Origin: Owenia fusiformis
Lineage: Eukaryota > Annelida > Polychaeta > Sabellida > Oweniidae
Direction of reading: 5' to 3'
Assembly (NCBI GenBank): GCA_903813345.2
Contig: CAIIXF020000002.1
Span: forward strand, 15,508,467-15,572,466
Length of the DNA stretch: 64,000 nt
How positions within the stretch are numbered: position 1 is the first letter of the stretch; each line of letters opens with the position of its first letter. The notes under the pieces were generated by a model. It ran no database searches. It was not told the DNA's origin and worked only from the letters and a program-made list of their open reading frames with translations. The position numbers and the translations under genes were made by a program. Shown one piece after another: positions 1-10,904 of this stretch.

Positions 1-397
1 CTTTACAGTATAAGTTGTGATAAACCATTTAATAGATAAACCCCTACAAGAACAATCCCTTCCAAAGGTATGGCATGACCAAATCCCTTAACCAAATCTC
101 TATTGAACATTAATGTTCATTCCTTTGGTTTATTGCATTAACATCTATAAGTGGTAACTTACAACACAAAAATGTTAAACGCGTAGCAGACCCGTAGCCA
201 AGGGGGTGCTGGGGGTGCATATCTGGCATGAATTTTCACCCAAAAATGTCAAAAAGCCCTCCCCCTGGCAAAAACTCCCCCTCTTGGTAAAAGCTAGTTA
301 CGGGCAAGACTTGCCTTTATTTTAGCAAATATTTTCTCATGTAAAATGGCACAGTGATTACTACTTGGGACATCTATCGTTGGATACGAATACTTAC
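1..397. other. Intron and repeat sequence at left edge
   Basis: No exon is recognisable here. The stretch should be intron of the minus-strand GH16 gene, whose next exon lies outside the window. From about 186 to 300 there is a fragment of the G-rich 'CGTAGCCAG' miniature element that recurs at 4.0, 7.5, 11.8, 17.0-17.4 and 47.4 kb. Confidence 0.5.
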
Positions 398-3300
398 TTG
401 TGGCCATGTGTCATCCTCATTCGATCTGAATGATAATCTGTACCCCAATGAAGAGTAGACCCAACTGTATGAACACCTATACCACCATAGTCTACATTGC
501 CTAAATCAAATGCAATTCATTTTACACAAAGTATACAAAGTAAAGTGTGTCTGTCAATTCAAGGTTATATAGTAAAAAGAAACAAGGCACAGACGTGAAC
601 AATATCGTACCTAAAACACAGCATTGTGGTCTTGTTGACCAAGAAAGCAAGATGGCCGCAGAAAAGTTAATCAGCTCTAGAACTTATCACTGTGTAACAT
701 ATGTAAAAATTTGAACGGTTTGACTGGAAACCTGTAGACAAGCCTCGATAGGACGGAAAATCTAAAATGGCAGCCTTAACATTTACCCAGAATGCCCAAA
801 ATCTAATCAGTTCTAGTTGACGTTGATATGTAGAAACATCCCTGAAAATTTCAGATGAATCCCTCAAATGGTTTGGCTGGAAACCTGTAGACAAGTCTTG
901 AAAGTGAAGATTTTAGGACGGAAAATCCAAAATGGCCACCTTAAAATTTACCCAGAATGCCCAAAAACCATTCAGTTCTTGGCGTTGATATGTAGAAACA
1001 TCCCTGAAAATTTCAGATGAATCCCTCAAATGGTTTGGCTGAAAATCTGTAGACAAGTCTTGAAAGTGAAGATTTTAGGACAGAAAATCCAAAATGGCCA
1101 CCTTAAAATTTAACCAGAATGCCCAAAAACTAATCAGTTCTTGACGTTGATATGTAGAAACATCGCTGAAAATTTCAGATGAATCCCTCAAATGGTTTGG
1201 CTGGAAACCTGTAGACAAGTCTTGAAAGTAAAGATTTTAGGACGGAAAACCAAAAATGGCCACCTTAAAATTTACCCAGAATAACCAAAAACTAATCAGT
1301 TCTTGACGTTGATATGTAGAAACATCCCTGAAAATTTCAGATGAATCCCTCAAATGGTTTGGCTGAAAACCTGTAGACAAGTCTTGAAAGTGAAGATTTT
1401 AGGACGGAAAATCCAAAATGGCCACCTTAACATTTACCCAGAATGCCCAAAAACTCATCAGTTCTTGACGTTGATATGTAGAAACATCCCTGAAAATTTC
1501 AGATGAATCCCTCAAATGGTTTGGCTGAAAATCTGTAGACAAGTCTTGAAAGTGAAGATTTTAGGACAGAAAATCCAAAATGGCCACCTTTAAATTTAAC
1601 CAGAATGCCCAAAATCTGATCAGTTCTTGACGTTGATATGTAGAAACATTCCTGAAAATTTCAGATGAATCCCTCAAATGGTTTGGCTGGAAACCTGTAG
1701 ACAAGCTGAAAAGTGAGACGCCGCCCGCCCGCCCGCCGCCCGTCAAGCTGACTACAATATCGTACCTCTTGTTATATACGATAAAAAGTGGATTTTAGGG
1801 AGAATATCTTTTACACAAGATCCAATGTACGTTTGTCACTTATGTCAATTATTGGCACTTTATGATTCTTGGTTAAGCAAAATCAACTGATGGTTTGCAT
1901 TGTTCCCTATCATATAGGATCTCAAAAAATATATTTCATGTTATCCTCTTTCCTCTTTTCCACGGCCGATTGAGTGTTTTGTTCAATATTGTATTCAATT
2001 TTGAACAAAATACTCAATCGCCCGGGCGCCGTATTAAAATTCGGAGCAAATGTTCAGATATAGAATAATTCATTTTAGATGATAAAATTTTGATTTGACT
2101 GGCCATGCTGTCATGTAAAGTTTTTTTAGATTTTTAAGCTATCCTTTGATGTAATCTAAATCAAATTTTTATTTCGTGTGTGAAAATTATTTCAGGTGTG
2201 CCTAGTCAATTTTGGCGATTTTATCATCCCCATTTTGCTAAAGGCCATTTGTTCTTAGACTGATATAGAATGTCTACCTCGACTCTCACAAATGTCGATT
2301 TCTCCAGAACGAGGCCAGTGGCCATATTCGTTTTTTTGAGGCATCATCCAGATGGCGGGCCAGATCCAATCGCCTCGTGGCATCTTCGAAACAACCTAAT
2401 AGGAGGATACTTTAAATACTATAAAGCATATCAGTGTTGATATGGATTTCTCCGAGGGGAAACAGCGTTCCATTCCCCTCCTAAAATAAGTAAAAAGTTC
2501 AAAAGTCAATTCTAAAAAATTAATTATACATGTGTGTCTCTATTCATAAAATTAAAAATTGAACATTTTCACTAGTACAAGATGCATGTCCCCATGCAAA
2601 AGTTGATTCAGGGTTGATAACTGGGTTACGCAAATGAGGCACAATAGAGAGGACCAGTGACAGTACCTCAATTCGTCCATATCTGAAGGACAGCTTTGTC
2701 CTTATCTTCCCTGACATAATAGGGCTGACAATGTTTCTCCCGTCTCCCTGTTTGAGACAACCGTTGGAATAGTTGGATGTACATCTTCCCCAAATGCCTG
2801 TAGAAGCAAAAGATCTCACATTCTTTAATGCTACCATTTGTTTGTTTATTAGTTTGTTTTTTATGACGGGCCTCTGGTTCATAAGCATCAGCGAATGATT
2901 AGAAATGGAACTTCTAATGTACATATTACTGATTTTAGAATAGATAGCGAATGAGAAAACACAAAGGGCAACGTTTGAACAACTATTAATGCAAACTATT
3001 TTAAAATTCATATCATATTCTATGGATGGTAACTTACTGGCTACATCCATTGTCCCGTATTTTACAAAGTCCTCATCAAATCTGTCAGATGTCAATGTCT
3101 AAAAATCACAATTTACATTATCAATGTCATTGATGCAAAATGCACCGTGGTTGAACTCGGTAACAAAAAGGCCCAGCCTCAGATGTACAATTTTTCTTCA
3201 TGATTTTACAAGTTGGAGGCATATTCTTCACGACAATTAGCTTAAGGCCAATCCTTGCATTTTCTTGCACTAAGCCTAATTAAGCCATATTTTGCTATTC

Positions 3301-4509
3301 AACCCCTCCCAGCTCAATATATATAGTAAATATATATATACTCACAGGCTTTATAAACAATGTTTTGTCCCTCACATAGACGTTCCCTTGCTCAGGGGTG
3401 TAAACTTGGAATTCCCGGTTCTGAAATTTAAAAAACGTGTCACCTGTTTATGTCCAAATTTTAATTCAATTTCAAATACTATGATCCCATAAATATATTT
3501 CAGCGTTGCCAAAATTATCACAAATCCATTACAAACTAAGAAATACCGTATGTTTGCCAGGCATAGGTATTCGTTAAAATATTAGAATTAACCTTAATTT
3601 ACGGATAGGTCGTGAAATATGTTTACATCTCTGCAGAAAAAACAGAGATGACTGGAGCGGGATTCGAACCTCTGACCCCATAAACATGTCAATTACACCT
3701 AACCTACCCCTCCTCCATTCGCTGTTACTTCATGTTGCCATGTGTTCAGATCGAAAGTAGAGAACTTTTCATCCAGCATAAGTCGAAGATTATCGTCACA
3801 CGGACTTTGGTTCTGTTGCACAGGACGACCTATTACACAAATATGGTATAAACATTGAAAATGTATGAACTTATTGAACCATGCATGTAGTGATGTGCAA
3901 TCTCCCATGTGGTTAGATTCATCCTTTGAAGCAAGTGTCCAGATATTCTGGATGGTTGAGCCCTGCGATCGGAGAATGGGTGAGATCTGGTTATAATATT
4001 TGTATCAGTGCAGGCCCGTAGCCAGCTTTTGTCAAGTGAGGGGGGATTTTTTAATCTAAGGGGAGGGGCACACTCTCATTAAAATGACTTACCATCACCA
4101 GGAATTATGTATCTCTGTTCGAGTAATCGATAGGCCAGGTCATCGACTAAAGCATTCAACCAGTAGTACACGATATCCCCGGGGTTTAGCAACACGTTGC
4201 GATTCTCATGCACCCAAACATCGCCTGCAAAATATGATAAAACTTAACAATCTTATTTTGAAGACATTAGTAAAATTGTCAATACTGAAATTGCCAGGAT
4301 GAATAACGAAAGCCTCCTATCGCTATTTGAGATTTAGTACGACTTACGTGACACTGAATATTTTATAGATACTGCAATAATGTGTTGATAAGCGCTTTTC
4401 ATACCAGTCTTTGCCCTGACATCATAATTCCATCTACCAGCGTCGACATCCAGAAGGGGCGTGTTAATGCTGTAGTGGAATTCTATTAAAGATGTTCCCG
4501 GTGCGGGAT
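398..4509 (-). CDS. Beta-1,3-glucanase / glucan-binding protein (CBM39 + GH16), partial
   Basis: Predicted to bind and cleave beta-1,3-glucan (laminarinase-type), in digestion or as an immune recognition protein. Exons in transcript order: 4509-4405, 4224-4093, 3829-3708, 3420-3346, 3098-3038, 2797-2667, 2395-2278 and 500-398; phases agree at every junction and no internal stop is seen. The first two exons read as a CBM39 glucan-binding domain (key stretches FHYSIN, WVHENRNV, GDIVYYW). Later exons give the GH16 fold: TFDLNTWQHEVTANGGG, SFRYGRIE, GDWIWPAIWMMP. The catalytic motif GEIDICE keeps both glutamates and the aspartate, so the enzyme is probably active, unlike insect GNBPs that have lost them. 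The last exon seen (VGSTLHWG) ends at a GTAAGT donor and the gene continues past the left edge. No signal peptide exon was identified. The intron between 500 and 2278 holds a 162-bp satellite element. Confidence 0.88.
581..1788. mobile_element. Interspersed element with 162-bp tandem core
   Basis: Begins AACAAGGCACAGACGTGAAC and ends near CAATATCGTACC...ACGATAAAAA. The core repeats at 889, 1051, 1213, 1375, 1537 and 1699, exactly 162 bp apart, with a diverged unit before them. A second copy of the same ends at 29,432-29,822 carries fewer core units. Shared ends with a variable number of core units resemble bivalve 'pearl'/Helentron-associated elements; that assignment is inference. Short open frames here are by-products of the repeat. 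Confidence 0.8.
1789..2277. other. Intron of GH16 gene
   Basis: AT-rich sequence between the satellite element and the exon with the catalytic motif. Nothing coding is seen. A short inverted repeat around 1974-2017 (ACTCAATCG-type arms) is the only local structure. Confidence 0.4.
3640..3707 (-). repeat. tRNA-like B box, possible SINE fragment
   Basis: The minus strand contains GGTTCGAATCC, a good RNA polymerase III B box, with a weak A-box-like stretch upstream that abuts the splice donor of the GH16 exon at 3708. A full cloverleaf cannot be drawn, so this is at most a tRNA-derived fragment. Confidence 0.3.
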
Positions 4510-7063
4510 CTGAAAGATGAATTTAACTCATAAAACACCTGAAGTCATGTGCGTTGAGCCAGATATATCAATAGAAAAAGAAAAGATAAAATATAAGACC
4601 AGTAGAAGATGCGGATAAAGGTAATGATTGGATTCATAACTACGACGATTAATATATGAACGACCGAATCCCATCTTGATCAAATCCCTTGTATTTAATG
4701 TCAATAAAAAGCAACAGACAACAGACGTTATGTTATCGTCATAGAGAAGCAGTAAAGGGAGAATCTAGAAAGAGCGAGCTTAACAAAAATTGTTTCAATT
4801 TTAGAATATTTTTGGCTCAAATCATTCCTTAGTCATGACTTTTTTCAAAAAATCCCAAAAGTGCATTATTTCAGGAAATCTAAAGATATTTACTTTTAGT
4901 CTTTTTCTATGAATATGGTTACCATTTTTATTAGTTGGGAGAATTAAATAATTTCCCCAATTTTTGCACTTTTATTTGTTATTAATAATTTCATGCTCAT
5001 CTCTGACATATCACAGATTTTATGGGAGATATTGTATTTGAACTCATAAGGAATACATTGGGAGGTCAATTGTACATGTGTTTCTGGCAATTTTGCCATC
5101 CCCTATAGATCTGCTGATCTGATTATAAACTTCATATACATTAATTATTAAGATACTGGTATTTATACAATATACAGCTGTATGTATAAAAATGGGGGAG
5201 TCAGATAATTCACATTTATGAACTGCTACCGGTGTCCAATTTTAGCATTCAATTCTCGGCAACAAACAATATTGATCAATTAATTTCTTATAGATATATT
5301 GTCAATAGATTTATTGGTTTTTCACCTGCTAGTTTTGTTTTTCAAAATACGCATTTGATCTGCATTTTCGTTCACGATCGGCTACCGTTGGTCGAACGCC
5401 ATAGAGACCGAGCGTACAAAGATAGACGTGGAACTTTTCTGGGTTGCCCAAGTGTTTAGACTCTTCTCCAACTATTTTGACACAGCTCAAGTATTTCAAG
5501 TTCACTTATTTTATCAGAAATTTACAAGGGATGGTATCCCAAAAAATATTTACTTGGAAAAAATAGTGACCCAAAAATATTTTCTCACTACATACCTAAA
5601 TTTGAAACAATTATCCTTTAACATACTTTATTTATTTCATAGAATAGTTTTAATATGCAACTGTCTTAATATTATAGACGCAAATAAATAATGCATATAG
5701 GGTAGTCCAGAACACTTGGAGCTTCATAGATGTTTCACTGGCGGATCTGCCCCCCCCCCCCTTGGGTGGGCCCAGAAAAAAAAATTGGACCGAAAAATTT
5801 TTTGGCCAAAAACGCTTTTAGGCTCCAAAAGTGGATCTTTTTGGTCATAACTGGGCCTTTCAAGGCCTTATTTTTTAATTTCAGGGCAAGTTTTGAAGAA
5901 AATGGGCCTCAAAATTTCAAAATTTGGGCCCACTTTGGGGTTTTAGGGTTTTAGTAAAAAACATGAAATGAATCTCAAGAATTATGCAACATGCCATTTA
6001 CACTATTCAGAGTGTCTCTGCACTATCAACGTTTTGGAAAACATTAGTGATGATAAATAACTTGGCCTTGTCTTACATATGTGATTGTCGCTTTAAATAC
6101 TAGAACTAGGTTTGATTGGCTATTGTTAATAAAGCAGTTTGTAATAAAAGATTCGAAAATCTCCCTTTTTCACAAACACCATGCTTATCATTTGCCACAG
6201 TACATATATTTACATGATTATTTGAAAAACGAAAACCCTTCGATCTGTCTCACGATAACAAAAATACTCAATCGGAATTTGAACTGAACTGGAATACTCT
6301 TATCCTATATACAGTATGTACATGTATATACATACTTGCGAAAGGATGAAAAATATTAAATCTCTTAGTAACCTTAATTCGTAGTTTGTACCTCTGTACT
6401 GTATGTGTACGATTGTTATATACCCGTAGGATTTAAGCATAGATGGAATAAATTGGTTGAAATACAAAAATAAACTTTAAAGTCATAAAGTATCGGTAAC
6501 TTGTAAAGTGTTCGAGTTAAGCTTGGGAAATACAGAAAGCCACGAGATGAATTGAAAAATCGTTCCCCTCGTATTTTGTTGTGATCGTAATTGTAATTCA
6601 GGACATGTATTCTGTACTAAACATCCACATTCGCACAGACCTACCTTCAACGAGAAAACGTACTCCTTTTGGTTCCAGTAATGTAATTAATGCAGGTAGG
6701 ACTTGAACTCGAGACTCGGTAATCCTCGCACATCCTACTACTAGTACATGTATTATAAGTATTTGAAGTATAAATACAATTGAAAACATTTGGCTGTTTT
6801 CGATGGGTAACGTTCCGTTGTGTTTTCTCCTTACTTTTAGGCAGATGTTTCATTCTGTTCATTGATAGCCAAATCAAACATGTCCTTATGAATACGAATG
6901 TACATTTTCATTTAATTCCCTGGTCCTGATTGCCAATATATTTAGTATTTGTAACCTCTTATTCCATGCAGGTACTGGCTTAGTGTCAATTAAATTGCCT
7001 GTGCCAAAAATCGAATTCAATAACACTAATAACCGTGATTAACCACCATGATATCACCACAGT
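4510..7063. other. Non-coding, scattered repeat fragments
   Basis: No exon recognised. There are fragments of G-rich miniature elements near 5,744-5,960 and a B-box-like string near 6,690 on the minus strand (GAGTTCAAGTCCT). The remainder is unstructured AT-rich sequence. Confidence 0.4.
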
Positions 7064-7287
7064 CAATGGTGATCCATTGGATTACGCTTTCGGTAACAAA
7101 ATGTCGGAACCTTGAAGGTACGATTTTTCTTTTTTCCTTATTTCACGCGTTGTGGGCAGAATTCTCACGACATTTTTACCATAAACGTGTGTCAGTATCA
7201 TATGTGGCCGATGTGGCTACAATACCTTCGACGTTCCGACATTTTGTTACCGAAACGGTTTCAGCGTAATCGAGTGGATCACCAGTG
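7064..7287. mobile_element. Fold-back miniature element, short copy
   Basis: Terminal inverted repeats of the GGTGATCCA...GATTACGC type surround a near-palindromic body. A longer relative with a clean 5-bp duplication lies at 22,773-23,309. No coding capacity. Confidence 0.7.
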
Positions 7288-7468
7288 TATTAGTGCAATG
7301 TGAAGAAATCTGCACGGGTATTTGTTCACTGAACAGTTTTTCACCTTTTGTGTATGGGTTTTGCATCTTAATAAATCAAAGAAGCAGGCCATCAATAAAG
7401 GGTCACTTTAAGGTGAATACATACGAAAAATATCCTAAAATAAACATTAAAATTGAAAAATCTACTTT

Positions 7469-7748
7469 CAGGGGCGTAGCCAGCTTTCAGTCAGGGGGGG
7501 TGCGATCGCCGAAATTTTTTCAGTTTTCGGTCAGGGGGGTTCGATTTTGCCATAAGCAACACAAAAAATTAAGATTTCTTTTGAATTTTACAAAAATTGA
7601 TGCAACTTCCTTCAAAATTGAGCTAGAAGCTTCAAATAAAAAGCATTTTAAAGCTCTTTTCTACCTCTATCCAATGGTCATATTTTCAAAGGTTATGGGG
7701 GGGGGGGGTGCGATCGCACCCATCGCACCCCCCCTGGCTACGCCCATG
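7469..7748. mobile_element. 'CGTAGCCAG' G-rich miniature element, complete
   Basis: Starts CAGGGGCGTAGCCAG and ends CTGGCTACGCCCATG, with G/C homopolymer runs and GCGATCGC inside each end. Flanked by ACTTT on both sides, a 5-bp direct repeat that is probably the TSD. Partial relatives recur through the window. No coding capacity. Confidence 0.75.
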
Positions 7749-8349
7749 ACTTTTGTTCGATATTTGGTCGAACACAATCGTCAATTCCATACAAACTGAT
7801 TCATAGACTTTTCAACCTTCGTGCTATAATGGGTTTGCATGAGAATAAATTAATTCACATAAATTGTAACCTAAGGAAAATATTCTATGGGGAACAAAAA
7901 TAAATATGACGAATTATTGATATAAGCGTTGCAAAAACATTTAGACTTTCATCATATATAGTTCCAATCTGTACGTAGGTAACATTATTACTGGATAAGA
8001 CCGGGCCAGAAGTTATATGATATTAATGACTATATCATGATAATTTCAAACACGGGTATATTTAATTATATTTCTAGGCATGTATTTTTTATATGGCCGT
8101 TACGTCTACATACGATACAGATTGCTATTTAAATCAGAGACATAAAACAAGGTGATAATCAATATACGCATTTAGTCCATTCTCCATAATTAGATATAAT
8201 AATTTTTCTTGGGTTTCTTGAAGTTCTCGAAAAAGTATACTGAAAATACACCATTTCCTTCGGACCTGTAGCGAGCGGGGGTTCGAGACGAAAAAGTGAT
8301 CCATGTTTTTTCTATGTGAGTTATTTTTTCTTGGTTCAATATAATAATG

Positions 8350-8775
8350 TTAAGGTCAGGGTGCATGATGGGAAATTTTCTGCATTCCTCAATTGAAACA
8401 CATGTTATTTTTCAAACAAGAGTCACTCCTTCCACATATTGACTATATCTTCCAGTTTTGCACAAAGAATGCACTTATGTGCCTAGAAAAGACTTGTGAG
8501 AAGATTTGTTTTGTAAAATGTATAAAAAACGAGAAAATTCAGTGAAAAAGATTTCTGAAAATTTTCTGAATATTTTCTCTGAATTTTCTTGTTTTTTATT
8601 CACTTCATCAAAACATTCTTCTCACAAGTCTTTTCTAGGGACATAAGTGCACTCTTTGTGCAAAACTGGAAGATATAGACAATGTGGGGAAGGAGTGATT
8701 CTTGTTTGAAAAATAACATGTGACTCAATTGAGGGATGCAGAAAATTTCCCATCATGCACCCTTACCTTAAAGCA
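8350..8775. mobile_element. Fold-back miniature element with TTAA ends
   Basis: Near-perfect palindrome with arms of about 210 bp, starting GGTCAGGGTGCATGATGGG and ending with its complement; TTAA stands at both edges. The loop is A/T-rich (AGAAAATTCAGTG). Further partial copies at about 9,515-9,590, 10,040-10,327 and 16,098-16,180. Confidence 0.75.
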
Positions 8776-8861
8776 AATCAAAGTTTGTGTCATATTTGAG
8801 CGAGAGTGTGAGTCACATGTTTCAATGATTCTTTTTTTTCTAAATTAAGGTGCCATGGAAG

Positions 8862-9870
8862 TTAACAGGAAATGACAAAACAAAAAGTGACAAAACCATG
8901 CTGGATTTTAAAATTTTTTTGAACCAAGATAACAGAGTTTTGTTTGGACCTCCAGTCAGTTTAACTAGTTCCACTTATCATTTACATGACCGGGAACACA
9001 ATGGAAATGGTCAGAATGACCATAAATTAAAATATGATGAAATAACCTTTTCAGCCCACTGAAAATGTGACTGAAAAATAACTAATAGTTTAGTTTAGTT
9101 TAGTTTAGTTTAGTTTTATTTACAGTGGTAAGTTTACATCATTCAATACTGTACAATACAAAAGAAAAGTAATAAAATAACAGCCCAGCCCACATGGGCT
9201 TATCAACCACTAAAGTAAAGATATTTGTTTATAAATATTACATCTTTTTTTGACACAAGTATAATTCATTTAATATTGTAAATTTCATTTCTTCTTTTGA
9301 AATAGCAAAATTTAACAAAATGAGCAGCTTGCCGAGGCATTTTTTCAAATAAATACTGAAACTTAAGTTCTACAGTTGATTCTCTTTTTTCAAAAATTTG
9401 ATGATTTTGTAAATATTTTTCCCTTATTTCTTAATAAAATGTGCAATGAAAAATAATAGTAGGTGCTCATGGAAAGGTCACTGAACAGAATCTTTTGACT
9501 TTTTCAGAAAATGTGCCCAATAAAAAATAACATGTGACTCAATTGAGGAATGCAGAAAATTTCCCAACATGGACCCTGGCCTTAACAGGAAATGACAAAA
9601 CAAAAAGTGACAAAACCATGATGGATTTTGAAAAATTTTTGAACCAAGATAACAGAGCTCTGTTTGGACCCCCATTCCAATTTATTAGTTCCACATATCA
9701 TTTACATGACCGGGAACACAATGGAAATGGTCAGAACGACCATAAACATGATGAAATAACATTTTCAACCCTCTGAAAATGTGACTGAAAAATAGCTAAA
9801 AGTAGGTGCTCAGTAAAGGTCAATGAACAGAATCTTTTGATTTTTTCAGAAAATGTGTCCAATATATTGC
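8862..9870. repeat. Direct duplication interrupted by a retroelement-like tail
   Basis: A segment of about 210 bp beginning AACAGGAAATGACAAAAC occurs at about 8,862 and again at about 9,588. The first copy is interrupted from about 9,090 by a TTTAG microsatellite and sequence resembling the 3' end of a retroelement in minus orientation. Open frames over both copies are not convincing genes. Confidence 0.5.
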
Positions 9871-10904
9871 TCTCATGTAAATGATACAATCTTTGAAAAT
9901 TTAAAAAATTGTCGGAAACAATAATGGCTGTAGTAAAAAGGAAAATAGATCGATTTTCAATTCATTTTGTTTTCATTTTTTTTCTTTTTCTAAGAATGAT
10001 ATCAATTTTTTTTAAATTGTATCATTTAGAGCAATATCAAACAAGAACTCCTTCCCCACAGTGTCTACATCTTCCAGGTAATTTGCACAAAGAGTGCACT
10101 TATGTGCCTAGAGAAGACTTGTGAGAAGATGTGTTTTGTAAAATCAAGGTCCATGGTAAAATGTATAAAAAACGAGAAAATTCAGTGAAAAAAACTTCTG
10201 AAAATTTTCTGAATTTTTTCACTGAATTTTCTTGTTTTTTATACACTTTATCAAAACATTCTTCTCACAAGTCTTTTCTAGGTGCACTCTTTGTGCAAAA
10301 CTGGAAGATATAGACAACGTGGGGAAGTAGGCCTGCAAATATCCCAAAATATGTGTTAAAAAGGGGTTGTTTAATGCACAAAATGGTACACGGCTCATAA
10401 TACACCATTTTAAAGCCGTTGACCTTGGGATTTCAGAAATGATATTTAAAAAAAAAATTATCCCCCCGTTTTTTCAAAATCAGCTTGTTTCCATGGCAAC
10501 CATTTTGATTTATTATAAATTTGTCTTAAAATACTTAATTGGCCATTGTTCAGCCATACCTTTACCGATTTTTATGATTTTTATACCATATGATCGGCAT
10601 TTTGATGCTTATTAAGAAAATCGGTATTTTATGCAAATTAGCCAATTTGCATATTTATTGTGATGTCATAACTCTTTGTTTTAATACGAAAAACTTGGGT
10701 ATAAGCGCCTTCTTAATATACAAATCATGTTATAATGGGTATTTTACCAATTATCAAATATGTATTGTATAACCGAACATTAAGAGATTAAAAAAGCTTC
10801 AAAACACTATATATTTCTGTTCTGTAGGGCCTATTGTACTAATGTACTATTGTACTGTTGTATATTATACTGGTATGATGAGGATTGAGGTATATAGATT
10901 TTAC

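Noticed and set aside
2544-3095. Single 183-codon minus frame as one gene
   Set aside because: It runs through two introns; splice sites show two separate GH16 exons inside it.
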